DNA of 64,000 bases. Origin: Phoenix dactylifera (taxonomy: Eukaryota; Streptophyta; Magnoliopsida; Arecales; Arecaceae). The stretch spans positions 3,246,501 through 3,310,500 of the forward strand of contig NW_024067667.1 in assembly GCF_009389715.1 (NCBI RefSeq). Direction: 5' to 3'. The notes under the pieces were generated by a model. It ran no database searches. It had not been told where the DNA came from and was given only the letters and a program-made list of their open reading frames with translations. Numbering within the stretch: position 1 is the stretch's first letter; every line of letters begins with the position of its first letter. This document shows, in pieces, positions 11,951 through 21,669 of this stretch. Made by a program: the position numbers and the translations under genes.

Positions 11951-14599
11951 TGTATGTATATATTATATGTATGTATGTATATATTATATGTATGTATGTA
12001 TATATTATATGTATGTATGTATATATGCGTGTATATATGTATATATGTATATATCTATGTACCTATCTATGTATATATGTCTATATGTCTATATGTATAT
12101 ATCTATATATGTGTATATGTGTGTGGGTGTGCGTATATATATATTAGGGGTGCCTGATATGATACAAACGAAGATCTCAGCTGAGATGAAAACCCTGATG
12201 TAAATATGATAAACCAAGAATGGTCAAAAGGAAAGTTAACTTGGAAGAATTCAAAATAATTTACCTGCTAAAAAGATTTGCAATTGCTTCACAGTCTTGC
12301 GAGTTATAAAACCATATTCCATTAACTTCCTGAGCTGCATTTCGATACAATAGATATGGAACCTGGACTTCATACTCGAAGTCTCCCAATAGATCCTCCA
12401 CCAGGTTATCTATTCATAAGAGAAAGTTAAAATTTATATAAAAAACCTACTTCTATAGAATGATCAAAGTAGATCGCTAAAATGGGATATGCCATCCAAC
12501 TGGATTTTGAAATGTTCTTTCCTCAAATCAGTTTTAAATAGATGCTTGTTAGGTCAAACAGCAAAAAACCAAAGACCTCAACTAGCAGGCCATAGAGGAA
12601 TTTTTCCAATTTGCTCATCTTGTCAAACAACCAAAGACCAGTCACTTTGGACCATCAGAGTTATTCAGTTAGAATGCATTTGTCTAAAAATGTTCTGAAA
12701 TTATTCCACATCAAGTTCAGCAGCATGTTTAGACATTAATGTGCAGGAACCAAACATCATTCCATAGATCAAGATGACTAAAAGTTCTAATAAGTTAATC
12801 ACCTTATAATGAGCAAGGGTTGAAGCAATACATGCTGGTGGCATGCCGACCTGGCACTACCTTGGTACATGCTGTAGCATGCCATGCCAAGTCATGCCAA
12901 TGCTTGGTAAAACAGCATGCCAAATGCTGGCATGCAACCGATACCATGCTTTTCCCACGTGCTGGTAAGTTTCTGGTATGATATGTATATGATGCCATGT
13001 TGTGCCATGCAACTGGCACTTAAATCTATGCAAATTCATGACAAATGAATGATCCCAACTTTCTAAAACTGGAACACTAGTAAAGATCTTGTGTTTTATA
13101 TATACATAAAACCAATTAATATTACAATATTTCTTCCATCACCAGGACAACCAGATTAACAAAGGGGACAAGACTACTCATAAGGCGCACTGAACAGAAC
13201 GGAATCAGAATCTGCAAGAAGGTATATGGAAGTTTGGGTCAACTAGTATAAACATGCCAAAAAAACTGAACCCCAAGTAGTTTTTTGTGAGAATATTCTA
13301 TTTGGGCTAACATAAGAGCCTCAATGTGCACAATGCAGATGGCACATAATAACACAAGGAAGCAACACTACATAATACAGAGTGCAAAACTGATATTGTC
13401 ACTGATTGAAACGAACTGTAAAGTATAGCAGAGAGTTTCCTTGCTATTATCAAGCACAATGGGGCATAAACTACTTAAACCATCTACCCTATTGTTCAAG
13501 AAGATAACCAATGTTGCATGCTTGCTAAATATTTGAAAAGTTGAGATCAAAGGAGATGGTTGTCACAATTCCCTTGTAATCAAGCTGTCAAATCAGAGTA
13601 ACTGGAAGATTAGGAACTGTAATTAGTTTGACTCTAACATGTTAGCTTGACTCTAACATTACTGTAACTTATAAGACCGCTTGAACGGCCTAATCATTCT
13701 AAACTTGATTCAACCCATGCCACAAATTAGAGAACTGCAGCAAACTTTAAAAGTCATCTATAACTTGTATAAAATGACAAGAATCAATGTGTATGCCCGC
13801 AACTTGAGAATATATCCAAATATCTAACCTAAGCCTTTGTTAAAAAAAACTTTAATTTTGACTTCCATCTAGTTCATTAATTAGTGCGATTAAGTCACCA
13901 TGCAACAATAGGTTACAGGCAGGAAAAACTATCTGTAAGAGTTAATAATGATACTGACATTGAAAGTCTAGTTCTATACCTGTGTTGCGTCGATTCATGA
14001 CAATGAATTGAAATCTAGGCTGTGTATTCCTGCAAAAAAAAAATTATACCTTATCAAGTTGGGAAAAATAACAAAGCTAAGAAAATCACGACTAAGAAGA
14101 ATGGCAGAACACATACAAAGATATAATTGTAGCAGAGGGAGATACCGAAACAGCATTGTTCTTATTCTAAAAAAACATATTAAAAAAAATACTTGCTTTC
14201 CATTCATATATTAGATAAAAGAAAGGACCGAAACAAGAAATCGAAATCCAAGTAGGGACTCAAAACAACAACATAGTCGAATGCACTGAGAGAATCAAAT
14301 CACCTCTTGACGACAAAGAGCGATCCTTCCACATCCTTGCGGCTCTGCAACAAATGGAGAGAAAACCACAACCAGATGGAGAAAGAGCGAACAAAATAAA
14401 ATCAAGCCAAAAGGAATCGAAAAGGAAGATCGGGGCGTACCCATTGGTTGAGCTCGATGTTGAATTCGTAGAAGGTGACATGGGCGGCGGTCATCAGGAT
14501 CTCCTCCACGTAGGGATCGATCCGCTGGAGGACGGTGAGGTTGAGCAGCTTGGTGCTGTGCTGATCGAGGTTGGGCATCAGCTTTCCGTTCTGCGACAT
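925..14599 (-). CDS. DCP1: mRNA-decapping enzyme-like protein DCP1, 8 exons, 368 aa
   Basis: DCP1 is the activating partner of the decapping enzyme DCP2 in cytoplasmic P-bodies and promotes 5' cap removal before mRNA decay. Exons (minus): 14441-14599, 14304-14344, 13980-14029, 12265-12409, 11102-11158, 5676-5805, 4977-5444, 925-981. All splice sites are GT-AG and the phases join to 1,107 nt. The start begins [20 protein letters not shown]. Residues 1 to about 135 form the EVH1/DCP1 fold, including [31 protein letters not shown] and NGIWFYN. A Ser/Pro-rich linker follows (residues ~195-330). The C-terminal trimerisation helix is split across the last two exons: [16 protein letters not shown] in exon 7 and [16 protein letters not shown] in exon 8. 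Introns 5 (5.3 kb) and 7 (4.0 kb) are swollen by repeats. The product and most exons are certain; the tiny last exon was found by reading through the 4-kb intron and fits the family exactly. Confidence 0.95.
1001..1052. repeat. 26-bp tandem duplication in DCP1 last intron
   Basis: Units 1001-1026 and 1027-1052 differ at two bases. They lie only ~20 bp upstream (in gene orientation) of the acceptor of the last DCP1 coding exon. The pyrimidine content there is modest, so the duplication could affect branch-point choice. It is otherwise a simple tandem duplication. Confidence 0.8.
1600..1877. mobile_element. MITE copy A with ~75-bp terminal inverted repeats
   Basis: The left end reads ATTTTTTGCATGTATAC; the reverse complement of the right end reads ATTTTTTGAATGTATAC (16/17). 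Similarity continues inward for about 75 bp through AAATTGCAT and ACTATTTGCATGT blocks. The core holds CCGTACTATCTAAC. There is no coding capacity. A second copy in the opposite orientation lies at 2351-2659. Target duplication is not clear because the flanks are A/T runs. Located in DCP1 intron 7. Confidence 0.75.
2351..2659. mobile_element. MITE copy B, same family, inverted relative to copy A
   Basis: The ends carry the same GTGTATACCCTCC...AAATTGCAT...CTATTTGCATGTGTA blocks as copy A, and the core (CCATACCATCTAACATC on the minus strand) matches the copy A core in the opposite orientation. Two related copies about 470 bp apart with no protein-coding potential make a MITE family the simplest reading. 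Confidence 0.7.
3564..3758. repeat. 25-bp inverted repeat pair with ~145-bp spacer
   Basis: TGATCTACTATCTC and following bases at 3564-3588 reappear inverted at 3734-3758 with one mismatch in 25. The surroundings (3300-3900) also carry three loose copies of a GAGCC(C/T)AGTTCACCTCTAT block at about 3323, 3448 and 3845, so this looks like an old, rearranged repeat inside DCP1 intron 7. Confidence 0.6.
6000..9240. other. DCP1 intron 5, proximal part: no gene seen
   Basis: AT-rich intronic DNA without a convincing exon on either strand. Notable only for a 21-bp tandem duplication (7376-7417) and a G-rich tract around 7069-7100 containing runs of GGGCGG and GGGGGGG that could form a G-quadruplex on the plus strand. 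Confidence 0.5.
9305..9394 (+). repeat. Three tandem 30-bp CGAACCGG repeats
   Basis: Units begin with CGAACC at 9305, 9335 and 9365, with a broken fourth at 9395. The period is exactly 30 bp, so each unit is open as a 10-residue peptide repeat on both strands. No start, splice or family evidence supports translation. The repeat is the outer part of the GGTACC-rich element cluster at 9300-10910. Confidence 0.75.
9466..9837. mobile_element. GC-rich GGTACC-type MITE with 15-bp inverted ends
   Basis: GGTATGCTGAACCGG at 9466-9480 is repeated exactly inverted at 9823-9837. The flanking 8-mers are ttgattca (left) and atgattct (right), 6/8 identical, compatible with an aged target duplication. The interior is strongly GC-rich, unlike the AT-rich intron, and its overlapping long frames on both strands reflect base composition. 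It belongs to the dispersed GGTACC family described in the findings. Confidence 0.6.
9838..10492 (+). pseudogene. Decayed unidentified TE-like coding remnant
   Basis: Plus-strand reading frames here are protein-like but broken by stops and shifts. They include Tyr/Pro/Gln-rich stretches such as [19 protein letters not shown], a segment ending [17 protein letters not shown], and a final block with [20 protein letters not shown] ending in a TAG near 10490. The low-complexity tail resembles the C-terminal tails of plant transposase-derived proteins, but I do not recognise the family. It is bracketed by GGTACC-rich sequence at 9466-9837 and 10795-10910, suggesting all of it moved as one unit. Confidence 0.4.
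10795..10910. repeat. GGTACC-rich repeat segment
   Basis: A dense cluster of GAACCGG, CGTACCATG, CGGTACC and ATACCGTACC motifs. Its far end, read on the minus strand (GGTCCACTGAATCG), resembles the GGTATGCTGAACCG end at 9466 (10/14), so it may be the other terminus of a larger 9466-10906 element. This is inference only. Confidence 0.4.
11876..12150. repeat. (AT)n microsatellite grading into TATG/TATA repeats
   Basis: Nearly pure (AT) from about 11876 to 11942, then four near-identical 21-bp units built from TATATTATATGTATGTATG (about 11939-12024), then degenerate TATATGT repeats to 12150. The Tyr/Ile/Met/Val reading frames here are repeat translation artefacts. Confidence 0.9.
12825..13035. 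repeat. CATGCC-rich degenerate repeat in DCP1 intron 4-5 region
   Basis: Many copies of CATGCC/GGCATG and TGGTA on both strands between 12825 and 13035, inside DCP1 intron 3. The arrangement resembles the GGTACC-rich elements with CCGG changed to CATG, so it may be an older, deaminated relative. No coding signal. Confidence 0.4.
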
Positions 14600-14780
14600 C
14601 CTCGCAGGCTCAATCCAAAACCCTAATCCCAACCCCAACCCTAATTCTCAGAGGATTAAGGGGGGTTCATCGCCGGCGAGAGGGACTCGAAAGGTTTTGA
14701 TTCGCTCGAATATATAAGGTATGGAGAGTTACAGAGAGAGACAGAGGGAGGGAGGGAGGGAGAGAGAGAGGAAGGTGGGA
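14600..14780 (-). promoter_or_regulatory. DCP1 promoter and leader: telo-box, TATA-like box, CT tract
   Basis: Just upstream of the DCP1 start, minus strand, is a telo-box-like AGGGTTTTGG (14615-14624) with further TTAGGG-like units to about 14650. Telo-boxes are common in the leaders of plant housekeeping and translation-linked genes. A TTATATA motif lies at 14711-14717, about 110 nt upstream of the ATG, followed by a CT-rich tract (14731-14772). No transcription start can be read from sequence alone, so the TATA role is inference. Confidence 0.5.
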
Positions 14781-14993
14781 GCGAAAGCAAGGGTGAGAAG
14801 AGAAAAGCGAAGCCTTTTATCGATGGGAGCAATGAAAATGGCGGATTTCCGAGCTCCCACGACCAACTTTGGCCGCTTGGGTGACGGAAATGCCCCTGAG
14901 TCAGGGGTCCGGGTCACGGAAATGACCTCAGTACCAACTTTCGATAATGTTTTAATCCCATTATAACAGCTCCGCCGTTATCAACCATCGTAG

Positions 14994-15436
14994 CAGGTGC
15001 AAATGAGTCGGGTTGGCTCGTGGCCCGACCAAACTCAACATATTTGACCTAATTCAATCTATTTTAGCAGATCGATAGGATCGAGTTGGATTTTAAAATT
15101 AGATCCACCTTATTTTTTAGGTCGGATCTGAATTTACTGAATTCAGATCCGACTCGATCCAATTTAAATTTGTAAAATTATTTGGGCCCATAAGAGTGCA
15201 AACAAGTTCTGAAGCCCTGAATGAATCGACCTGCACCGGATTCGAATATTTTGGATTGAATCCAGATTATACATGAATCCGATCCGACATAAATAATATG
15301 TTGGGTCAAAAATTGTAGCAGTGGATCGACCCAATCTCTATTGGGTTGGGTTTAGATCCAAAATTAGGACCCAAACAAGAAATCGGATTGGATCGGGGTC
15401 ACTTATAATCCGACCCGATTTGGCCCGTAGCCCTAG
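14994..15436. mobile_element. GGGTC/CGACCC-rich non-autonomous element
   Basis: Starts AGGTGCAAATGAGTCGGG and ends with CCGACCCGATTTGGCCCGTAG; the interior is packed with GATCCGA/TCGGATC words. The start is closely similar to the GGTGCAAATGGGTCGGG terminus of the 43063-44027 element, so the two are probably relatives. I could not see a clean target duplication. Lies upstream of DCP1. Confidence 0.5.
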
Positions 15437-16148
15437 CTACAGCAGCCAATTTTTTAACAGATATCTGAATTGACAAAAAAAGTAATATTACCTAAAATTA
15501 TGGTAAATTACAAAAAAATTCTTCCAAAATGACATTCGGGATATTTTTCAATAGATAAGGTTCCTCCTGGCGGGGTGGGAGCCCAGTGAAAGCTGCTATG
15601 CGGGGTGGACTTATCCCTCCTCCCGTCTTCCCCTTTTCTTAAGCAAAAAAAAAAAAAAAAAATTTGGTTCCATTTTATTGGACTAGATTGTTTTACCTTT
15701 ATCTTTTTTTTATTATATTTACCACGACTGGTTAACTTGGTCCGAGAGTCATAAAACGCTATCCCTGGGCTGAGCAACTTTCTGCCTCTCCAAATGCGGC
15801 TAGGAGACAAATTTAGACTAACAGCCAGCTTGCACGATATCAATGCAACTTCCAATTTTCTCAATTGAACTTAAATACTAGAAAATAAAATTATAATGCC
15901 GATACTAACCTTGACTCAGGAAATACAGTGAAACCTTCCAAATTTAAGATGCCAGAAAAGGAAAAATATGACGGCACAAGTTGCCTCATTGGCCATCTAA
16001 AAACATATTGCAGTGTCGTATCTAAGGTGACAAATGATATCATATTTCGATAAAAATGTTATAACACATACTAAAAGGTACAACCAAAAAGAAATTATCC
16101 CAGAACCAAAAGGAGAAGCAAGATTCGAGAGGCTAATAGAGCGGCAGA

Positions 16149-16276
16149 CTAGATGGTTACATATGTGGCAATCCACTCAGGAGGCACCTTGTAGGCCGAG
16201 GAGAGGGTATCTAGAGCACTTTGGATCTGTTGTTTACTGATTCCATTGGGTGTATCCATACTCATAATGTATGAAA
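16149..16276 (-). other. Possible orphan terminal exon
   Basis: After a long pyrimidine run (minus strand of 16290-16310) and an AG, an open frame reads through MSMDTPNGISKQQIQSALDT and SSAYKVPPEWIATYVTI to a TAG near 16149. The composition is protein-like and not low-complexity, but I do not recognise it and no partner exon was found. It could be a gene fragment or chance. Confidence 0.25.
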
Positions 16277-18226
16277 TATCTCTTTCAACCCAAAAAAAAA
16301 AAAAAAAAAAGGTTGCAGGATGAGGAATCGGAAAGGGACCATGGTTATAGATAAATATGCAAGACTTGTCATGGGACAAATATTGCATGTGTAAAAACCT
16401 ATGCATTGATGAATAATAGCAATTACAAACTCTCAAATCAAGTGATAATGATCATCTTTTGAAGCTGTGGAGAACACGGCGATTTGGTTTATCGAGCTGG
16501 CCTTTTTTTTCTTCTAAGTAAAGGATTCCAGAAAAGCCTCCTTTGATAACTACAACTCTAGAAAGCACGGCCCACTAACTGTACCAATAGATCGTTGCTC
16601 CAAGTGACCATCTGGCATATGTCAACTCCTCTGGATTTTGCATATAGTAGTGGCAACTGCCATTACCCCTTTGGGTATCCAACCCTACTCGATCCTAACA
16701 AGGTAGGTTTCACCCAACCAATTTAGACTCAGAGGCAGGGACAAGAATTTAAAATAGAGCCCATAGCGAGTCAAGGAGGACGCAGGTAATGGTATACCTG
16801 CCTTAAACCTGACCCAAAGTATTTATTAAAATATTTTTTTAATTTTTTTTTTTAAGTTAAAGAAAAATTTCATCAAACTGACTTGAACCGAATGGTGTTG
16901 GCCGTATGGAGCTGAATTATCAAAAACTGGAATAGCTCGAATATGGTCGGGTTGGTTCGGCCCTTTAACATCTCCCAAGCCCATCATCCAGCTTTTTAAG
17001 GCCTTTCGAGATGCTTCGACACTTCGATGCTTTAACGCATCCCAAACCCCCCAACACCCATATAGAAGGTCCAAAGTCTTAGGTTCTCTCTCCCTCTCTC
17101 CCTTCTCTTTGCTCCATTCCATGGCTTCACCCCACCAAGCTAGGGTTTCTTATGATTGAGTCCATTATTAGATGAAACAATGGCAGATGACCAATTGGCA
17201 TTAACGACCGATGCCATCAACCTCTTTTCTCCCTCCCTCCCTGCCTCTCCTTCTCTCTCCTTCTCCTTCTCTCCCTCCCTCTCCTATGTCGGTACACCTC
17301 AGAACGGCATGGACAGATCCACACCATACCGTGCCAATCGTCGACCAGTACGAGTCTCGTTAGTTGAAGGTATCTTCGATTTTCTAAAGAACAATATTCT
17401 ATTTGTTATTTATATTATTGTTAAATATTTGCTTCGTTATGTTATATATCTTAAAATTTTAGTTTGTTTAATGTTGTATGTGGTATTCTTTGGTTTGCAT
17501 GGTAAAAAGGAAAAAGATGATTTTTGTAGTTTTATCGGCCTTAACTTATCCAAACTGCCCTATCTAACTCTAGGCAACAAACGTCAAACGACAAGGTGGT
17601 TCGGGGTACCCCGACCCATGCACCCCAAGGCAGCTATGGGGACGGGTATGTGATTCGCAGTGCAAGTGCAGGTAATGGCATACCGACCTTGGTTTCATCC
17701 ATATGTGCATACTCACAAGCTTTCTATTCTAATGTCGAATTCTCTTAAAAGGTCATATCAGATGTTCATTTGCAAGCATATTTGTCTTTCCATCAAACAC
17801 AAGTTTAAGGTGCGAAGGCTACCGTACTGGCAAACTCTTGTAAACTATTTATAAAACTTACTGGGTCCATAAAAAGCGATCAAATATAACTCGATTAGGA
17901 TCTTATGATCATGGCGATGATGTTCGCAATTCGGCACAACCGAAACCCTAGTCGAAGAACTCTGGATTACATATACTTCAACCTGCCATCTTCTTAGGGT
18001 CAGGCAACTACAGCCAAGGAGTCTATGAGAGAGAAGCTCCCTATTTGCTTTTCCTCCCTCCCATTAATTCGGCAGCTAATAGAGGGTTAAATTTACAAGA
18101 AGATCGATCCTACCACAGCTCAGGAGCAAGGATTGGCATGTGCACTGATGAAGGGGGGGCTGTTCGAGCTCAAACAGGGGAGAAGGCGAGGTGGAACAAC
18201 ATCTTTCAAGCTGAACCAAGGGAGTA

Positions 18227-18616
18227 TTCAGCCCTCTGCATGAAGTTCGCTTGTACCTATCTCTTCTCCTCTTCTCTCCTCTCTATTCATTGTTTTCCTT
18301 TCCTACTGTTGTCTCCTCACTCCTTACCTTCCTCTCCCTTCTTTGTATCAGTTTCCCTAGCACCATTTTCCTTAAAAAAGATTTAGGAAATCTTTAGAAT
18401 GCTTCCCTAGATTCTTGTGTTTTCAGCCCTCTGCATGAAGTTCGCTTGTACCTATCTCTTCTCCTCTTCTCTCCTCTCTATTCATTGTTTTCCTTTCCTA
18501 CTGTTGTCTCGTCACTCCTTACCTTCCTCTCCCTTCTTTGTATCAGTTTCCCTAGCACCATTTTCCTTAAAAAAGATTTAGGAAATCTTTAGAATGCTTC
18601 CCTAGATTCTTGTGTT
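18227..18616. repeat. Recent 195-bp tandem duplication
   Basis: 18227-18421 and 18422-18616 match throughout with one difference noticed (CTCCTCAC versus CTCGTCAC). The unit is CT-rich. There are no transposon ends, so it looks like a recent replication-slippage or unequal-exchange event. Confidence 0.9.
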
Positions 18617-19253
18617 TTCAAGCACAATCATCAAGGTCATTAGTCGTTTTGGCACCCATCACTTGTGTCAAAATCATAATCATCACTGGATTTTTCAAAA
18701 TTAGTGGTAAAGGTGTATGACTGATTAGCTAGCATGACTATCATGGATCCATCTCACTAAACCATGCACAGCAAGTCTCCTCAATATATAGAACCTAGTA
18801 ATTTGGATCAAGCCTGATTAGCCTGACTGTAGAGTTAATGTTGCCAAGCCAATGAACCATTAAGAGAACTAGATCTTCATGATGCATGTGTTAAAACATT
18901 CTATATAGATGTTAAATATAGTGCCTACTTACTCAATGCAGACTGCTTTGTCCAGCCACAAAGACAATTCATGAGGGATTACCCCTTTATTTCCGTCTCT
19001 AGGAAAGTTTTCATCAAGCATCTAAGAGATACATTCATGAACAGGCACATAGATATAACTTCCAATCGTACTTTAAAGACTGCACAAGAGCAAATTACAA
19101 ACTTCAACCTTCACAACAATCAAGAGGATATATATCCAGCTGGGGAATTTCTCTCCACAGTAGAGAGCTGGAATTTGGCTTTACACCACACAAATTTAAA
19201 GACCACGGACCTGAAGCCATGAAACATGCACACAAGGTAGACTGCAGACATCT

Positions 19254-20320
19254 CTAACGCTTTCGCATAGCAAGAGCAGATATCACAACCAGGACCATTA
19301 AGAGGACTACTGCCACAAATGAGACCACAACAGCACCACTAATTTGTTGGCAAAAACCATCAAACCGTAGGCAGATGGCAACCCAGTTCGCTTTCTCACT
19401 ACCACTGTGAGCCAAAGCCACTATTGCTGCAGCTGCTGAGGCTGCAGCGGCCGTCAGGGCTACCATTACCTGCATTTGTTAGGAAAAAACAACACAACGA
19501 TAAGCTGCAAGCCTTATCAAATCTACGTAAATATTTCATCATTTGATTTATCCATAACTCGAGGGGCTAATACATATATAAGCAAAATTCTCAAGCACCT
19601 TGTAGAATGAGCTGTTTAAGAATTGATGACATGCAGGTTGAGACTTACAGTGTCAGAGATGAGGAGCAAAAGCCATGGACCTACTGCTTGTGGTCGACAA
19701 ATGGTGATGATGGAGAGCGGAAGGGAGAATACAAGGTGGCCTGCTGCTATCGCATTCCCCACCACGAAGAACCTGAAACACACCCTTGTCAAGCAGCTGA
19801 GCTGTGTCTAATATTAATCATTTATTAGCTGAGCTCTATCTGTTAACATTGATAACCATTAGTTCATTACTCTGGGTAATCTTTTGTCTATGATACGGTC
19901 TAAATTCTGAGAGTTGTCAAAGTTTTCTTTATATTGCATGGCTTTAAACTCAAATGTAAGCATCTCGTTCAAGTGCGTCATACTAAATGAAATTGATACT
20001 AACAGTAAGGCTGGGAGATCGGAGAACTCAGCATGGAACTGATAGTAGTGAGTGAAGAAAGGAAGGGTCTCGTCAGTAGTTCCCATGACAATTGCGGCAG
20101 TAAGAGCAGCACCAAAAGCAAAGATCCTCAGAATGAAGCCGAAGAAAGCCAGGCCTCTCTTCCATCCTGCGCCATCCTTCGTCCTCCTAAAAATGGCAAA
20201 ACGAGCTTTTTGTGCAGGTGCAGGGGGCGCAGAAGGGGCAGCAGGAGCTCTCGCCGCGGCATCGGCGCTCGGTTCCCCGATGGTGATCGCAGTCGAAGGG
20301 GCAGCTGCACCGCCGCTCAT
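19254..20320 (-). CDS. Casparian strip membrane protein (CASP family), 3 exons, 218 aa
   Basis: CASPs form a plasma-membrane scaffold in the root endodermis that recruits the lignin-polymerising machinery of the Casparian strip. Exons (minus): 20004-20320, 19649-19772, 19254-19469; joins are in phase and GT-AG. After an Ala/Pro-rich cytosolic N-terminus (~1-60), four membrane spans are visible: [58 protein letters not shown] and [20 protein letters not shown]. The first extracellular loop carries the CASP signature [20 protein letters not shown]; the conserved Arg of span 1 and Asp of span 3 are present. The second loop has WVAIC and FDGFC, giving the usual cysteine pair. The signature loop separates true CASPs from general CASP-like proteins. 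Which paralogue it is cannot be said. Confidence 0.93.
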
Positions 20321-20422
20321 GTTGAGAATTTGCTTAGGTGGTAATGGATGAGAAATTGTGGGAGAAGGATGCTGTGTTGAGAACTGGTTCAGGCTGTGAT
20401 TGAAGTGTCTGAATGGGTGGGT

Positions 20423-20430
20423 TATTTATA
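20423..20430 (-). promoter_or_regulatory. TATA box of the CASP gene
   Basis: TATAAATA on the minus strand, about 105 nt upstream of the CASP start codon and in a sensible place for a short leader. A strong TATA box suits a tissue-specific gene. Confidence 0.6.
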
Positions 20431-21669
20431 GAAGAGTATAAGAGGAACCAACAACTCATAAGTGTTGGTTCAGGGAATAGCTTACTTTAGAGTTATGTGA
20501 AGAAGTTGGAGGTGGTGGTGCAGTTTAGGGGAGCAGGAATGAGTAGCAGTTGTCAACTACCATCCACTAATGAAGTTCCAAATTTTTTGTGTTCATGGCC
20601 ACTTTACAGATATTTACCTGGACACTCACATAAAGGAAAGTGATTTTTCTTTCCACTTACTAATCTGATGCAAGGGAATGAACAGTTTTACCGTAGAAAG
20701 ATGCTGCATGGACATAAGAAATCGTTGATATCAATAATTTATTGGAAGCGTCAAGCCTCCAGCAGAATAACATTCCAACCTTTAACCTCGTTATTGGAGA
20801 TGCAGGGAGGTTGGTAAGGAACAATTAAATGGTTGAACAAAAACACTGCAGCTATTTTGAACCTTTCTGCGAGGAAGAACAATGACCGGCCCTGTTGGCT
20901 TCAAAAGATGCTTTTGGTAAACAATCCAATGTCGGATTGACTACAACCAAAAGCAGCTTCCCTTCCATTAATCTAACTGCAGAACAATCAGGAAACTCAG
21001 CAAAATCCTCAACAGATATCACAGTCAAGACTCGAGACTGTTGCATCCACTAATGTCAACAGAGTTTGAAAGGCCCAGTAACAGGAACCACCCAGATATA
21101 ACTTCATCTTTCAGCCATATGCATCTAAATGAAACCAAAGGAACAACTCCACTTACAACTATATATCAGATCCCAGAGTCTTTCGGCATTAGCAGGTAGG
21201 TGTCTGGAAATAGCTGGAAAAAGGGAGCTACGCAACCAGCAGAAATTTTCAACATACACAATTTGCACACCCATCTTCAGTAAAATCAGCAACAAAGAAT
21301 ACATAACAATAGTGACAATTGCGCCCAACACAACTTGCAACCTCAGTAAACCAACTGTTCGGTACAGAAGCAGTTATTCTAAAGTAAGAGATAAATAACC
21401 ACGGAGAAAGATTATGTAATAGAATAATTACAACCATTATACAGAAAACCCAGCATCAACAGAACTAATTGAAGAGACAAAAATGTGTACCAGGCTATAG
21501 AAAACAATGGAGGAATTTTCAGCATGTAGAAATCCTTGGTTTGCAACTACCAGCCACATATGCTAACGTACCAAGAAGATTGTTTCCGAAGAGGGCCTCA
21601 TTGCAAAGGCAAGAAAATTTATGAAGGTAGTAATATGTGCCTTCTGAAAGCCAAATATCCACGAGTCCA

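Larger units (their letters stand above)
15437..19253. other. Intergenic space between DCP1 and the CASP gene
   Basis: No gene could be assembled. Contents: A/T runs, a possible terminal-exon-like frame on the minus strand (16149-16276), GGTAC-type repeat patches near 16783, 17290-17345, 17600-17690, and a recent 195-bp tandem duplication (18227-18616). Two direct copies of a GCAGGTAATGG(T/C)ATACC block (about 16783 and 17668) bracket the repeat patches. Confidence 0.5.

Noticed and set aside
11805-12203. 132-codon Tyr/Ile/Met-rich frame
   Set aside because: Translation of an AT/TATG microsatellite.
19607-19828. Plus-strand frame overlapping the CASP gene
   Set aside because: It is the antisense shadow of CASP exon 2.
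21125-21341. Hydrophobic minus-strand frame that could splice in phase as the last VAMP714 exon
   Set aside because: It would give a 262-aa protein with a long unrelated tail and a weak acceptor. The exon at 21670-21760 restores the family's membrane anchor, the CCGGITLPSCRS tail and the normal 220-aa length.
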